Assembly: GCA_017505675.1 (NCBI GenBank)
Contig: JAFVOV010000104.1
Location: 1 to 12,784 of the forward strand
DNA: 12,784 bases
Direction of reading: 5' to 3'
Origin: Clostridia bacterium
GTDB taxonomy: Bacteria > Bacillota > Clostridia > Christensenellales > Borkfalkiaceae
Part shown: one piece after another, positions 1 to 5,340 of the stretch
How positions within the stretch are numbered: position 1 is the stretch's first letter
Layout: the number at the start of each line of letters is the position of its first letter
Position numbers and translations under genes: made by a program
The notes under the pieces: generated by a model
Databases searched by the model: none
Seen by the model: only the letters and a program-made list of their open reading frames with translations
Told to the model about the DNA's origin: nothing

Positions 1-110
1 CCCATTTTAAGATGGTCGATTGAGAAATATGGGTATTTATATTTTTCGAGCAACCTTTGAGCAAGTACGGTTTTACCTGTGTGCGATGCTCCCGTTATTA
101 AAACAATCAT
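1..110 (-). CDS. N-terminus of a P-loop (adenylate/shikimate kinase-like) ATP-binding protein, cut by window edge
   Basis: Thirty-six complete codons are visible, starting at the ATG at 110-108 and running off the left edge. The protein opens with a short hydrophobic beta strand followed at residues 7-14 by GASHTGKT, a good Walker A (GxxxxGKT) loop that binds the phosphates of ATP or GTP. The rest, ending in a stretch containing SIDHLKM, resembles small nucleotide- or metabolite-kinase-like ATPases of Firmicutes that are usually annotated only as ATP-binding or adenylate kinase-like proteins. The start is supported by a TAAGGAT ribosome site at 118-124 and an upstream promoter at 150-178. The substrate cannot be inferred from this fragment. 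Confidence 0.72.
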   Translation of the reverse strand, partial: MIVLITGASHTGKTVLAQRLLEKYKYPYFSIDHLKM

Positions 111-149
111 ACTTTCTATCCTTACAAATTCTTGTTTATCGATGACTTT

Positions 150-178
150 ATTATAACATAAAATTAAATTTAATTCAA
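150..178 (-). promoter_or_regulatory. Sigma-A-type promoter of the P-loop kinase-like gene
   Basis: On the minus strand, TTGAAT (173-178) and a perfect TATAAT (150-155) are separated by 17 bases, ideal sigma-A geometry. The predicted transcript would start near 143, leaving a leader of about 30 bases containing the TAAGGAT ribosome site. The kinase-like gene is therefore probably transcribed independently of apbE. Confidence 0.65.
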
Positions 179-223
179 TCTGTTATTACTGACGCACTAA
201 TTGCCACGCTTTTTCAAGTAAAA

Positions 224-1306
224 TTAAACGTTATATATTGAATAAGTTTGGTCATGGAGAGTGAAACTTTCACTCTCTTTTTCATTAGTTATAATCCGTT
301 TTTGGTTGCCTTTATCATATACAGCAAACACCGAAGCGTTGGGGTAAGCGTTTATGATTTTTTTAATAAACAGCGTTAGGGGTGAACTACTATGATTTTC
401 GGGCGAATATTCTTTTAGGCAGGTAGCAGTGGTAATTGCATCAGAGAACGCGCCGTTAGCGCCTAAAATGGTTACGCTTTGAATTCCGGTTTGGCTTGGC
501 TTTCCGTCAAAAGGATTTATTATGTGAGAGTATGAAATTCCGTCTTTAACGTAATACTTTTGATAATCACCGCTGGTTGAAACGGATAAACCTATTTTAT
601 TTTTAGTGTTGACGGTTATAATATTCGGTATGTTTTCGGTTGGGCGGGGATGCCTTATCCCTAAAGACGGGGCGTTTAATAAAGTTAAACTGCTACCGCC
701 TATATTGATATAACCGTCGGTATAGCCTAAAGAAGATAAAATTTCATAAGCCATATCTGTAGCGTAACCTTTAACTATTCCGCCAAAATCAATTAAAGTG
801 TTTGCGTTAGTTTTTGTTAGAGTTTTGGCGGTTTGGTCAAGCAGTACTGATGAAAAATTCACACGCTCAAGTTGGCTTAAAATATCGCTTTCACTTGGTA
901 CGGAAAAGTTAATAACAGGGTAATTTGGTGAAAACTGCCAAAGTTTTACTAAAGGGTAAATTGAAGGGTCGTAACATCCGTCTGAAAAGACGTATCCGTC
1001 AAGCGCGGCTTTAACGACTTTTACTCCGTTATCGGTAAGTGAAAATTTTTCACCTATTGATGCAGAGTTAAACTTATACGTTAGCGAGTTTTGATTATCA
1101 ATATCAAATTCGCTTTCAAGCGCGGAAAAAATATTTCTCAATTTAGTTTCCGCTTGATTTGAAATAACCTTGCCGTAAGTTTCAATATGTATATTAGTAT
1201 TAAAGTATGAAAAATCAATCGCGCTACCTTTTGGCGCGCAAGCGAAGGTAAAAGATAATAATATTATTAAAATTATTGCCGTTATAAAGCGATTAAAATT
1301 TTTCAT
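224..1306 (-). CDS. apbE: FAD:protein FMN transferase, lipoprotein (ApbE family)
   Basis: ApbE enzymes use Mg2+ and FAD to attach FMN covalently to a Thr or Ser of target proteins, on the outer face of the membrane in Gram-positives. This 360-residue protein has a basic N-terminus, a hydrophobic segment at about 8-20 and TFAC with Cys23, a lipobox-like signal for lipid anchoring. Family motifs follow in order: DFGGIVKGYATD at 173-184, INIGGSS at 200-206, SGDYQKYY at 245-252, HIINPFDGKP at 261-270, and SDAITTATCL at 288-297 with the likely Mg2+ ligands Asp289 and Thr293. Length fits the family. The start has AAAGG only 3 bases upstream, a short but usable spacing. No flavinylation target such as RnfG, NqrC or an FMN-bind protein is visible in the window, so its substrate is probably elsewhere. 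No clear terminator was seen after its stop. Confidence 0.95.
   Translation of the reverse strand: MKNFNRFITAIILIILLSFTFACAPKGSAIDFSYFNTNIHIETYGKVISNQAETKLRNIFSALESEFDIDNQNSLTYKFNSASIGEKFSLTDNGVKVVKAALDGYVFSDGCYDPSIYPLVKLWQFSPNYPVINFSVPSESDILSQLERVNFSSVLLDQTAKTLTKTNANTLIDFGGIVKGYATDMAYEILSSLGYTDGYINIGGSSLTLLNAPSLGIRHPRPTENIPNIITVNTKNKIGLSVSTSGDYQKYYVKDGISYSHIINPFDGKPSQTGIQSVTILGANGAFSDAITTATCLKEYSPENHSSSPLTLFIKKIINAYPNASVFAVYDKGNQKRIITNEKESESFTLHDQTYSIYNV
257..282 (+). other. Perfect hairpin plus T-run inside the 3' end of apbE (antisense terminator-like)
   Basis: GAGAGTGAAA at 257-266 and TTTCACTCTC at 268-277 are perfect inverted repeats with a one-base centre, followed on the plus strand by TTTTT (278-282). 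Realistically this folds as about 8 pairs with a 5-base loop. It lies inside apbE codons, and the T-run points the wrong way for apbE termination. It could stop antisense transcription or be a coincidence of the codons for Glu, Ser, Glu, Ser, Phe. Confidence 0.3.
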
Positions 1307-1364
1307 AAGCCTTTGCTAAAAATATACTTAAAATTATTTTATATTTAATATTATATATAAAAAT

Positions 1365-1392
1365 ATTATAAAAATCAAATTTATATTGACAA
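1365..1392 (-). promoter_or_regulatory. Promoter of apbE, sharing its -35 with the divergent promoter
   Basis: On the minus strand TTGTCA (1387-1392) and TATAAT (1365-1370) are 16 bases apart. The -35 box is the complement of the TTGACAA that also serves as the plus-strand -35, so two RNA polymerases could not occupy both promoters at once. The surrounding DNA is very AT-rich with other TATAAT-like strings, so the exact -10 is uncertain. Confidence 0.45.
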
Positions 1393-1414
1393 AGTGGCGT
1401 GGCTTTGGTAAAAT
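1386..1414 (+). promoter_or_regulatory. Sigma-A-type promoter of the HPr-kinase-like/PqqD operon
   Basis: TTGACA (1386-1391), 17 bases, TAAAAT (1409-1414). The predicted start near 1421 gives a leader of about 55 bases. The spacer carries one copy of a direct repeat that recurs in the leader, a possible regulator site. Confidence 0.7.
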
Positions 1415-1456
1415 AATAAACGAATTTTGATTATTTCCGTTAAAGTGGCTGGCTTT
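1391..1456 (+). repeat. Pair of near-identical direct repeats in the promoter and leader of the HPr-kinase-like gene
   Basis: AAAGTGGCGTGGCTTT at 1391-1406 and AAAGTGGCTGGCTTT at 1442-1456 differ by one inserted base. They begin 51 bases apart, about five helical turns. The first copy fills most of the -35/-10 spacer and the second lies in the leader, ahead of the AAGGGG ribosome site. In AT-rich DNA this G-rich repeat stands out, and an operator for a DNA-binding regulator is a reasonable inference. Confidence 0.5.
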
Positions 1457-1475
1457 TTGCGGATAAGGGGATTTT

Positions 1476-2192
1476 ATGCCAAGATATAAAATAGCGGACG
1501 TGGTTTTTGACGCTAAACTTATATATCAATACACCGTTAAACTCTGCGCGGGGTATGAATACGCTGGGGATGAACAGCCTGCGTTTAGCGCGGAAGTTAC
1601 TATGGATGATATTATGAAAGAAAAGGCGTTAGCGCCTGAATTTCCAGAAGCGTATTTAGAAAGTTTAGCGCTTTTTAGAAAACTTTGCGACTATACTTTA
1701 AAAAATGCAGACGGAATTATCTTTCATAGTAGCGCAATAATGGTTGACGGTAACGCGTATCTTTTTACTGCGCCTAGCGGAACGGGTAAATCAACGCACA
1801 CAAGGCTTTGGCGTGAAATGCTTGGGGCTCAAGCCGTTATGATTAACGATGATAAGCCCATTATCCGTTATATTGACGGGGAGTTTTACGTTTACGGCAC
1901 GCCTTGGAACGGCAAGCACCGCCTTGATACTAACACGCGCGCAAAAATTAAAGCGATTTGTAAAATTTATCAGGCAAAAGAAAACGTCATTAAAAAAGCC
2001 GATACGTCGGATATGTTGATTACCATATTAAATCAAACTATACGCCCTTCGGAAATTGAATTGATGGATAAACTTTTAACTTTAATAGATAAAATGCTGT
2101 CGAAAGTTGATATTTACACTTTAGGGTGCAACATATCTAAAGAAGCGGCAGAACTTTCATATAACACAATGTCAAAAGGAGAGAGTAAATGA
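1476..2192 (+). CDS. HPr-kinase/phosphorylase-like P-loop protein (stand-alone serine-kinase type)
   Basis: The 238-residue protein carries a P-loop at 99-106 (APSGTGKS, followed by THTR). Other HprK-like features are His84 in IIFHSSA, a conserved NDDKPII at 124-130 with acidic residues placed for Mg2+ or catalysis, and GTPWNGK at 141-147. The C-terminus ends in the L-x-C-N type segment (GCNISKEA, 217-224) common in such proteins. It lacks the N-terminal domain of true HPr kinase (about 310 residues), so HPr itself is unlikely to be the substrate. Related stand-alone kinases occur beside PqqD-like proteins in peptide-modification clusters, including lasso peptide clusters where they phosphorylate the precursor. 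Here the stop overlaps the PqqD-like start (ATGA), implying translational coupling and a joint function. The ATG follows AAGGGG with 5-base spacing. Its actual substrate is unknown. Confidence 0.8.
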   Translation: MPRYKIADVVFDAKLIYQYTVKLCAGYEYAGDEQPAFSAEVTMDDIMKEKALAPEFPEAYLESLALFRKLCDYTLKNADGIIFHSSAIMVDGNAYLFTAPSGTGKSTHTRLWREMLGAQAVMINDDKPIIRYIDGEFYVYGTPWNGKHRLDTNTRAKIKAICKIYQAKENVIKKADTSDMLITILNQTIRPSEIELMDKLLTLIDKMLSKVDIYTLGCNISKEAAELSYNTMSKGESK

Positions 2193-2452
2193 AGATAAAA
2201 GACGGATTTATTTTACGCGAAGTTGCAGGCAATTATATTGTTGTTGCGGTGGGGGATGCAGTAAAGAACTTTAACGGCGTTATTAACCTTAACGAAACGG
2301 GCGCTTTTTTGTGGAAAGAACTCGTTAAAGGCTGTGATGAAGACGCGCTTTTAGCCGCTCTTTTAGCAGAGTATGACGTTGAAGAAGAAATTGCAAAAAC
2401 TGACGTTAAAGCGTTTATTACTAAACTTACGGAGGCTGGGCTGATTAAATAA
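2189..2452 (+). CDS. PqqD family protein (RiPP recognition element-like)
   Basis: This 87-residue protein fits the compact PqqD fold: an N-terminal beta hairpin (GFILREVAGNYIVVAVG), a strand giving VINLNETGAFLW (31-42), then helices ending in LTEAGLIK. The LNETGAFLW core is the family signature. PqqD-like domains bind leader peptides and present them to modifying enzymes, and many act as free-standing chaperones. The start overlaps the preceding stop by 4 bases and is served by AAAGGAG at 2175-2181. No short peptide gene that would be an obvious client was found in the gaps of this window. Family assignment is good; the role as a peptide chaperone is inferred from the family and from the kinase partner. 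Confidence 0.82.
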   Translation: MKIKDGFILREVAGNYIVVAVGDAVKNFNGVINLNETGAFLWKELVKGCDEDALLAALLAEYDVEEEIAKTDVKAFITKLTEAGLIK

Positions 2453-2468
2453 TTTACCCTGATTGACA

Positions 2469-3956
2469 ATGGAAAAACGAGGATTTGACAACGCTAAATA
2501 TTTAGAGATGCAATCGGCTGAAATTTTAAGGCGGGTGGAAAAGTTCGGTGATAAACTGTATTTAGAATTCGGTGGTAAACTTTTTGACGATTATCACGCT
2601 TCACGCGTGCTACCTGGTTTTGAGCCTGACAGTAAGATTAAAATGCTTTCCCAACTTAAAGACCAAGCAGAAATTTTAATCGTAATAAACGCTAACGATA
2701 TAGAGAAAAATAAGCAAAGAAGCGACCTTGGTATTACTTACGACCTTGACGTTTTAAGGCTTATTGATATTTTCCTTTCTAAAGGTTTTTACGTCGGTAG
2801 CGTGGTGCTTACGCGCTTTACCTATCAAACTAGCGCTATAGCGTTCCAAAAAAGATTAGAGATGCGCGGTATTAAGGTGTACCGCCACTATCCGATAGAA
2901 GGGTATCCTTCAGAAGTAGAAAAAATCGTTAGTGACGAAGGTTACGGCAAGAACGAATACGTAGTTACTACAAGACCTTTGGTTGTGGTTACCGCGCCGG
3001 GGCCCGGTAGCGGAAAGATGGCAACTTGTTTATCGCAACTGTATCACGATAACAAGCGCGGTGTTAAGGCGGGTTACGCTAAATACGAAACTTTCCCCGT
3101 ATGGAATTTGCCATTAAATCATCCCGTAAACGCTGCGTATGAAGCCGCAACTGCCGACCTTAACGATATGAATATGATTGACCCGTTCCATTTAGAAGCG
3201 TACGGTCAAATGGCGGTAAATTATAATAGAGACGTGGAAATTTTCCCCGTGCTTTCGGCAATGCTTTCTAAAGTATTAGGCGAATCGCCTTATAAATCAC
3301 CAACGGATATGGGCGTTAATATGGCGGGGTATTGTATCGTTGATGAAGACGTTGTGGAAAAAGCGTCAAAACAAGAAATTATCCGCCGTTATTACTCGGC
3401 GTTACTTGACGTAAGAAAGGGCGTTATCGGCAAAGAAGTTATTTCTAAAATAGAAGTGCTTATGCAAAAAATGCACATCACTATAAACGACCGCGCCGTA
3501 GTTAAATACGCGCTTGATAAAGAAGCGCTTACCTGCTCCCCGTGTTGCGCGTTGCAGTTACCAAACGGTGAGATAGTTACCGGTAAAACTGGCAATTTAA
3601 TGGGGTCTAGCGCGGCAACGTTACTTAACGCGCTTAAAGCGCTTGCTAATCTTGACGACGAAGTTTTGCTTATAGATTCTAAAGTTATAGAACCAATTCA
3701 AAAGTTGAAAGTAAATCACATGGGTAGCGTAAACCCAAGATTACATACTGACGAGATTTTATTATCGCTTGCGGTAAGCGCGGTAACCGATAAAACGGCA
3801 AAGCGCGCGCTTGACCAACTTTCTAACCTTAAAGGGTCGGAATTCCATTCGTCCGTAATACTTTCACACGTTGACGCAATGACGCTTAAAAAACTCGGTA
3901 TAAACGTTACTAGCGAACCGAGAAGGCAAACGGAAACGGTGTTTAATTTAAAATAA
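2469..3956 (+). CDS. DUF1846 family protein
   Basis: The 495-residue product matches the conserved DUF1846 family found widely in Firmicutes. It shows the LYLEFGGKLFDDYHASRV block near 30-47, a glycine-rich APGPGSGKMATC loop near 176-187, FPVWNLPLNHPVNAAYEAAT, and NYNRDVEIFPVL near 251-262. The glycine-rich GPGSGK resembles a phosphate-binding loop, but the biochemical function is not known to me. The ATG at 2469 is preferred over an in-frame TTG two codons upstream, because family members begin with an equivalent Met followed by a basic residue. No Shine-Dalgarno sequence is present: the 16 bases after the PqqD-like stop (tttaccctgattgaca) contain none. Translation may depend on re-initiation or coupling. 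Co-transcription with the preceding pair is likely from spacing alone; functional linkage is unproven. Confidence 0.9.
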   Translation: MEKRGFDNAKYLEMQSAEILRRVEKFGDKLYLEFGGKLFDDYHASRVLPGFEPDSKIKMLSQLKDQAEILIVINANDIEKNKQRSDLGITYDLDVLRLIDIFLSKGFYVGSVVLTRFTYQTSAIAFQKRLEMRGIKVYRHYPIEGYPSEVEKIVSDEGYGKNEYVVTTRPLVVVTAPGPGSGKMATCLSQLYHDNKRGVKAGYAKYETFPVWNLPLNHPVNAAYEAATADLNDMNMIDPFHLEAYGQMAVNYNRDVEIFPVLSAMLSKVLGESPYKSPTDMGVNMAGYCIVDEDVVEKASKQEIIRRYYSALLDVRKGVIGKEVISKIEVLMQKMHITINDRAVVKYALDKEALTCSPCCALQLPNGEIVTGKTGNLMGSSAATLLNALKALANLDDEVLLIDSKVIEPIQKLKVNHMGSVNPRLHTDEILLSLAVSAVTDKTAKRALDQLSNLKGSEFHSSVILSHVDAMTLKKLGINVTSEPRRQTETVFNLK

Positions 3957-3990
3957 TGATGAAATTATTATATAATTTTTAAAATAAATA

Positions 3991-4020
3991 TTGACAATAC
4001 CGCTAACCGTGTGCTATAAT
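3991..4020 (+). promoter_or_regulatory. Strong sigma-A-type promoter of the acidic-spacer membrane protein gene
   Basis: Perfect TTGACA (3991-3996) and perfect TATAAT (4015-4020) with an 18-base spacer, plus a TG one base ahead of the -10 (extended -10, TGCTATAAT). The predicted start near 4027 gives a leader of about 31 bases with AAGGAGA at 4044-4050. This suggests high constitutive expression. Confidence 0.8.
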
Positions 4021-4057
4021 TCTAAAAAATACTGTTAAACTTTAAGGAGAAAAAGTT

Positions 4058-4783
4058 ATGAGCCCTATTTTAATCGCATTGATTTGTTTGGACGTAGTGC
4101 TTTTGTTAGGCGTAATCGTTCTTGAAATCAGCAAAGTTATGAATTCAGATAAAGAATGTTGCGCTTGTGAAGCAGCGCCGGTAGAAGAACCTGCCGCTGA
4201 ATGTGCAAAAGAAGAAGCGGTTGAACCCGTTAAAGAAGAAAAAGAAGAACCAGTAGTTGAAGAAAAGGTTGAAGAAGTTGCTGTAGCGGCAGAACCTGTT
4301 GTTGCTGAACCCGTTGAAGAAAACGCTGTTGAAGATTCTGAAGACGATAGGGAAGTTGCTAAACGCATACCTTTCTCACATAAAATGCTCTTTATTGATA
4401 AAAAGACGCAGTCTTATTATGACGTTTTGAATAATAAGTTTAGGTCTTTAAGAAAGATTAATCCCCGCGTATCGTCAAAAGGCGTTTCTTACCGTTTGGG
4501 TAGAGAACTCGTTGCTAAAATAACCGTTCGTGGTAAAACTATGAAACTTCATTTAGCGCTTGACGTTAATAAGTTTGACGAAAAGATTTATTTCCAAAAG
4601 AATTTATCTGACGTTAAATCTTACGCTGAAGTTCCTTTTACCGTTAAAGTTAAGAGCGATAGGGGGTTAAAGAACGCGCTTAAATTAGTTGATGCGCTGG
4701 TTGAAGAAAAGGCTATTGAAAAGAAAACGCGTTATACTGAAATTGACAGTATTGAAGCGCTTAAAGAAATCGCTAAAAAATAA
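4058..4783 (+). CDS. Membrane-anchored protein with acidic spacer and conserved basic C-terminal domain, function unknown
   Basis: Three parts are clear in the 241 residues. Residues 2-24 are one hydrophobic helix, a likely N-terminal anchor. It is followed by a Cys-containing patch (KECCACEA, 32-39). Residues 40-98 are a low-complexity Glu/Val/Pro/Ala spacer, strongly acidic. Residues 102-241 form a basic globular domain (KRIPFSHKML, RKINPRVSSKGVSYRLGRE, VAKITVRGKTMKLHLALD, VKVKSDRGLKNALKLVDAL). I have an impression of similar domains in other Firmicutes proteins but cannot give it a family name. Orientation is uncertain: the hydrophobic helix starts at residue 2 with basic Lys26 after it, so the domain could well be cytoplasmic. 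The gene is a single transcription unit with its own strong promoter, AAGGAGA ribosome site and terminator, so it is probably abundant. The function is not known. Confidence 0.85.
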   Translation: MSPILIALICLDVVLLLGVIVLEISKVMNSDKECCACEAAPVEEPAAECAKEEAVEPVKEEKEEPVVEEKVEEVAVAAEPVVAEPVEENAVEDSEDDREVAKRIPFSHKMLFIDKKTQSYYDVLNNKFRSLRKINPRVSSKGVSYRLGRELVAKITVRGKTMKLHLALDVNKFDEKIYFQKNLSDVKSYAEVPFTVKVKSDRGLKNALKLVDALVEEKAIEKKTRYTEIDSIEALKEIAKK

Positions 4784-4799
4784 ATGAAACTAAAAAATT

Positions 4800-4827
4800 A
4801 AGGTCGGGATTTTTTCCGACCTTTTTT
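4800..4827 (+). terminator. Intrinsic terminator after the acidic-spacer membrane protein gene
   Basis: AAGGTCGG (4800-4807) pairs with CCGACCTT (4816-4823) across an 8-base loop, followed by a T-run to 4827. It lies 16 bases after the stop codon. From 4828 to 4960 the DNA is very AT-rich and I see no gene or other structure in it. Confidence 0.9.
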
Positions 4828-4963
4828 ATTTATAATTAGTTATATTATTATAATAAGTTACATATCGTTAGACAAAATAATTAGTTATTCCTTAAAAAAT
4901 TTTAATTTGTTTAACGTTAGAAAAAAATTATTTTAAAAATTTGATTTATCGTGCCGTATTCTA

Positions 4964-4991
4964 TTGACAAATAAATTTATGCGTGTATAAT
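4964..4991 (+). promoter_or_regulatory. groESL promoter
   Basis: Perfect TTGACA (4964-4969) and TATAAT (4986-4991) separated by 16 bases. The predicted start, near 4998, falls within the CIRCE operator immediately downstream, so repressor binding would block initiation. It is a housekeeping-type promoter, consistent with heat-shock control by repression rather than by an alternative sigma factor. Confidence 0.88.
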
Positions 4992-4996
4992 AAATG

Positions 4997-5023
4997 TTAG
5001 CACTTGAGCAAAGAGAGTGCTAA
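4997..5023 (+). promoter_or_regulatory. CIRCE operator (HrcA binding site)
   Basis: TTAGCACTT, 9 bases, GAGTGCTAA. The CIRCE consensus is TTAGCACTC-N9-GAGTGCTAA, so only the last base of the left arm differs. It starts 6 bases after the -10 box and ends 20 bases before the groES ATG. HrcA binds this inverted repeat and is itself kept active by GroEL, giving feedback control of chaperonin levels. hrcA is not in this window. Confidence 0.97.
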
Positions 5024-5043
5024 AATGATTGGAGGTAATAATT

Positions 5044-5328
5044 ATGAAGGTTAAACCTTTGTTCGACAAAGTGGTAGTCGAAAGTTTAGAAATGGAAGAA
5101 AAAACTCAAAGCGGTTTTATACTCCCCACCGCATCACAAGAAAAGCAACAAATGGCTAAAATCGTTGCAGTTGGTCCTGGCGGGGTAATTGACGGCAAAG
5201 AAGTTGTTATGCAAGTTAAGGTAGGGGATAAAATTCTCTATTCAAAATATGCCGGAAGCGAATTCAAAGTTGACGGTAAAGAATTGACCATTATTCGCCA
5301 AAGCGACATTTTGGCGATTGTAGAATAA
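5044..5328 (+). CDS. groES: Co-chaperonin GroES (Hsp10)
   Basis: The 94-residue product is full length for GroES. It forms the seven-membered lid that closes the GroEL cavity in the cytoplasm. Visible features are KPLFDKVVVE at the N-terminus, the mobile loop EEKTQSGFILPTASQEK that docks on GroEL (GFILP where GIILP is usual), the VAVGPGG segment, VKVGDKILYSKYAG, and the C-terminal IIRQSDILAIVE. The ATG at 5044 is chosen because GGAGG at 5031-5035 lies 8 bases upstream; an in-frame TTG at 5029 would place that ribosome site inside the gene. It is first in the CIRCE-controlled operon, 12 bases before groEL. Confidence 0.98.
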   Translation: MKVKPLFDKVVVESLEMEEKTQSGFILPTASQEKQQMAKIVAVGPGGVIDGKEVVMQVKVGDKILYSKYAGSEFKVDGKELTIIRQSDILAIVE

Positions 5329-5340
5329 GGAGGCAAAAAA

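Noticed and set aside
1307..1475. Riboswitch or small precursor-peptide gene between apbE and the HPr-kinase-like gene
   Set aside because: The DNA is mostly AT-rich promoter sequence; the leader is only about 55 bases and no credible short gene or structured motif was found.
2463..2468. TTG at 2463 as the DUF1846 start
   Set aside because: It adds only two residues, has no ribosome site, and family N-termini fit the ATG at 2469.
2233..2469. Antisense frame opposite the PqqD-like gene, and similar short frames at 3392-3595, 7374-7610 and 9981-10187
   Set aside because: Each lies wholly or almost wholly opposite or within a well-supported gene and has no recognisable motif. I considered the 2233-2469 frame as a precursor peptide for the PqqD-like protein, but it is just the reverse complement of that gene.
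3952..3978. Possible terminator after the DUF1846 gene (AATAAT...ATTATT then T-rich)
   Set aside because: The stem is six A-T pairs only, too weak to call; read-through into the next unit cannot be excluded, but that unit has its own strong promoter.
4042..4368. Antisense open frame very rich in Ser, Thr and Ala opposite the acidic-spacer gene
   Set aside because: It is the complement of the repetitive GAA/GTT-rich spacer codons; low complexity keeps the frame open. The plus-strand gene has a promoter, ribosome site and terminator.
4828..4960. Possible small RNA or peptide gene in the AT-rich stretch before groESL
   Set aside because: I saw no open frame with a ribosome site, no stable hairpin and no promoter pair there.
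5029..5043. TTG at 5029 as the groES start
   Set aside because: It would put the GGAGG ribosome site inside the gene and add five residues absent from GroES proteins.
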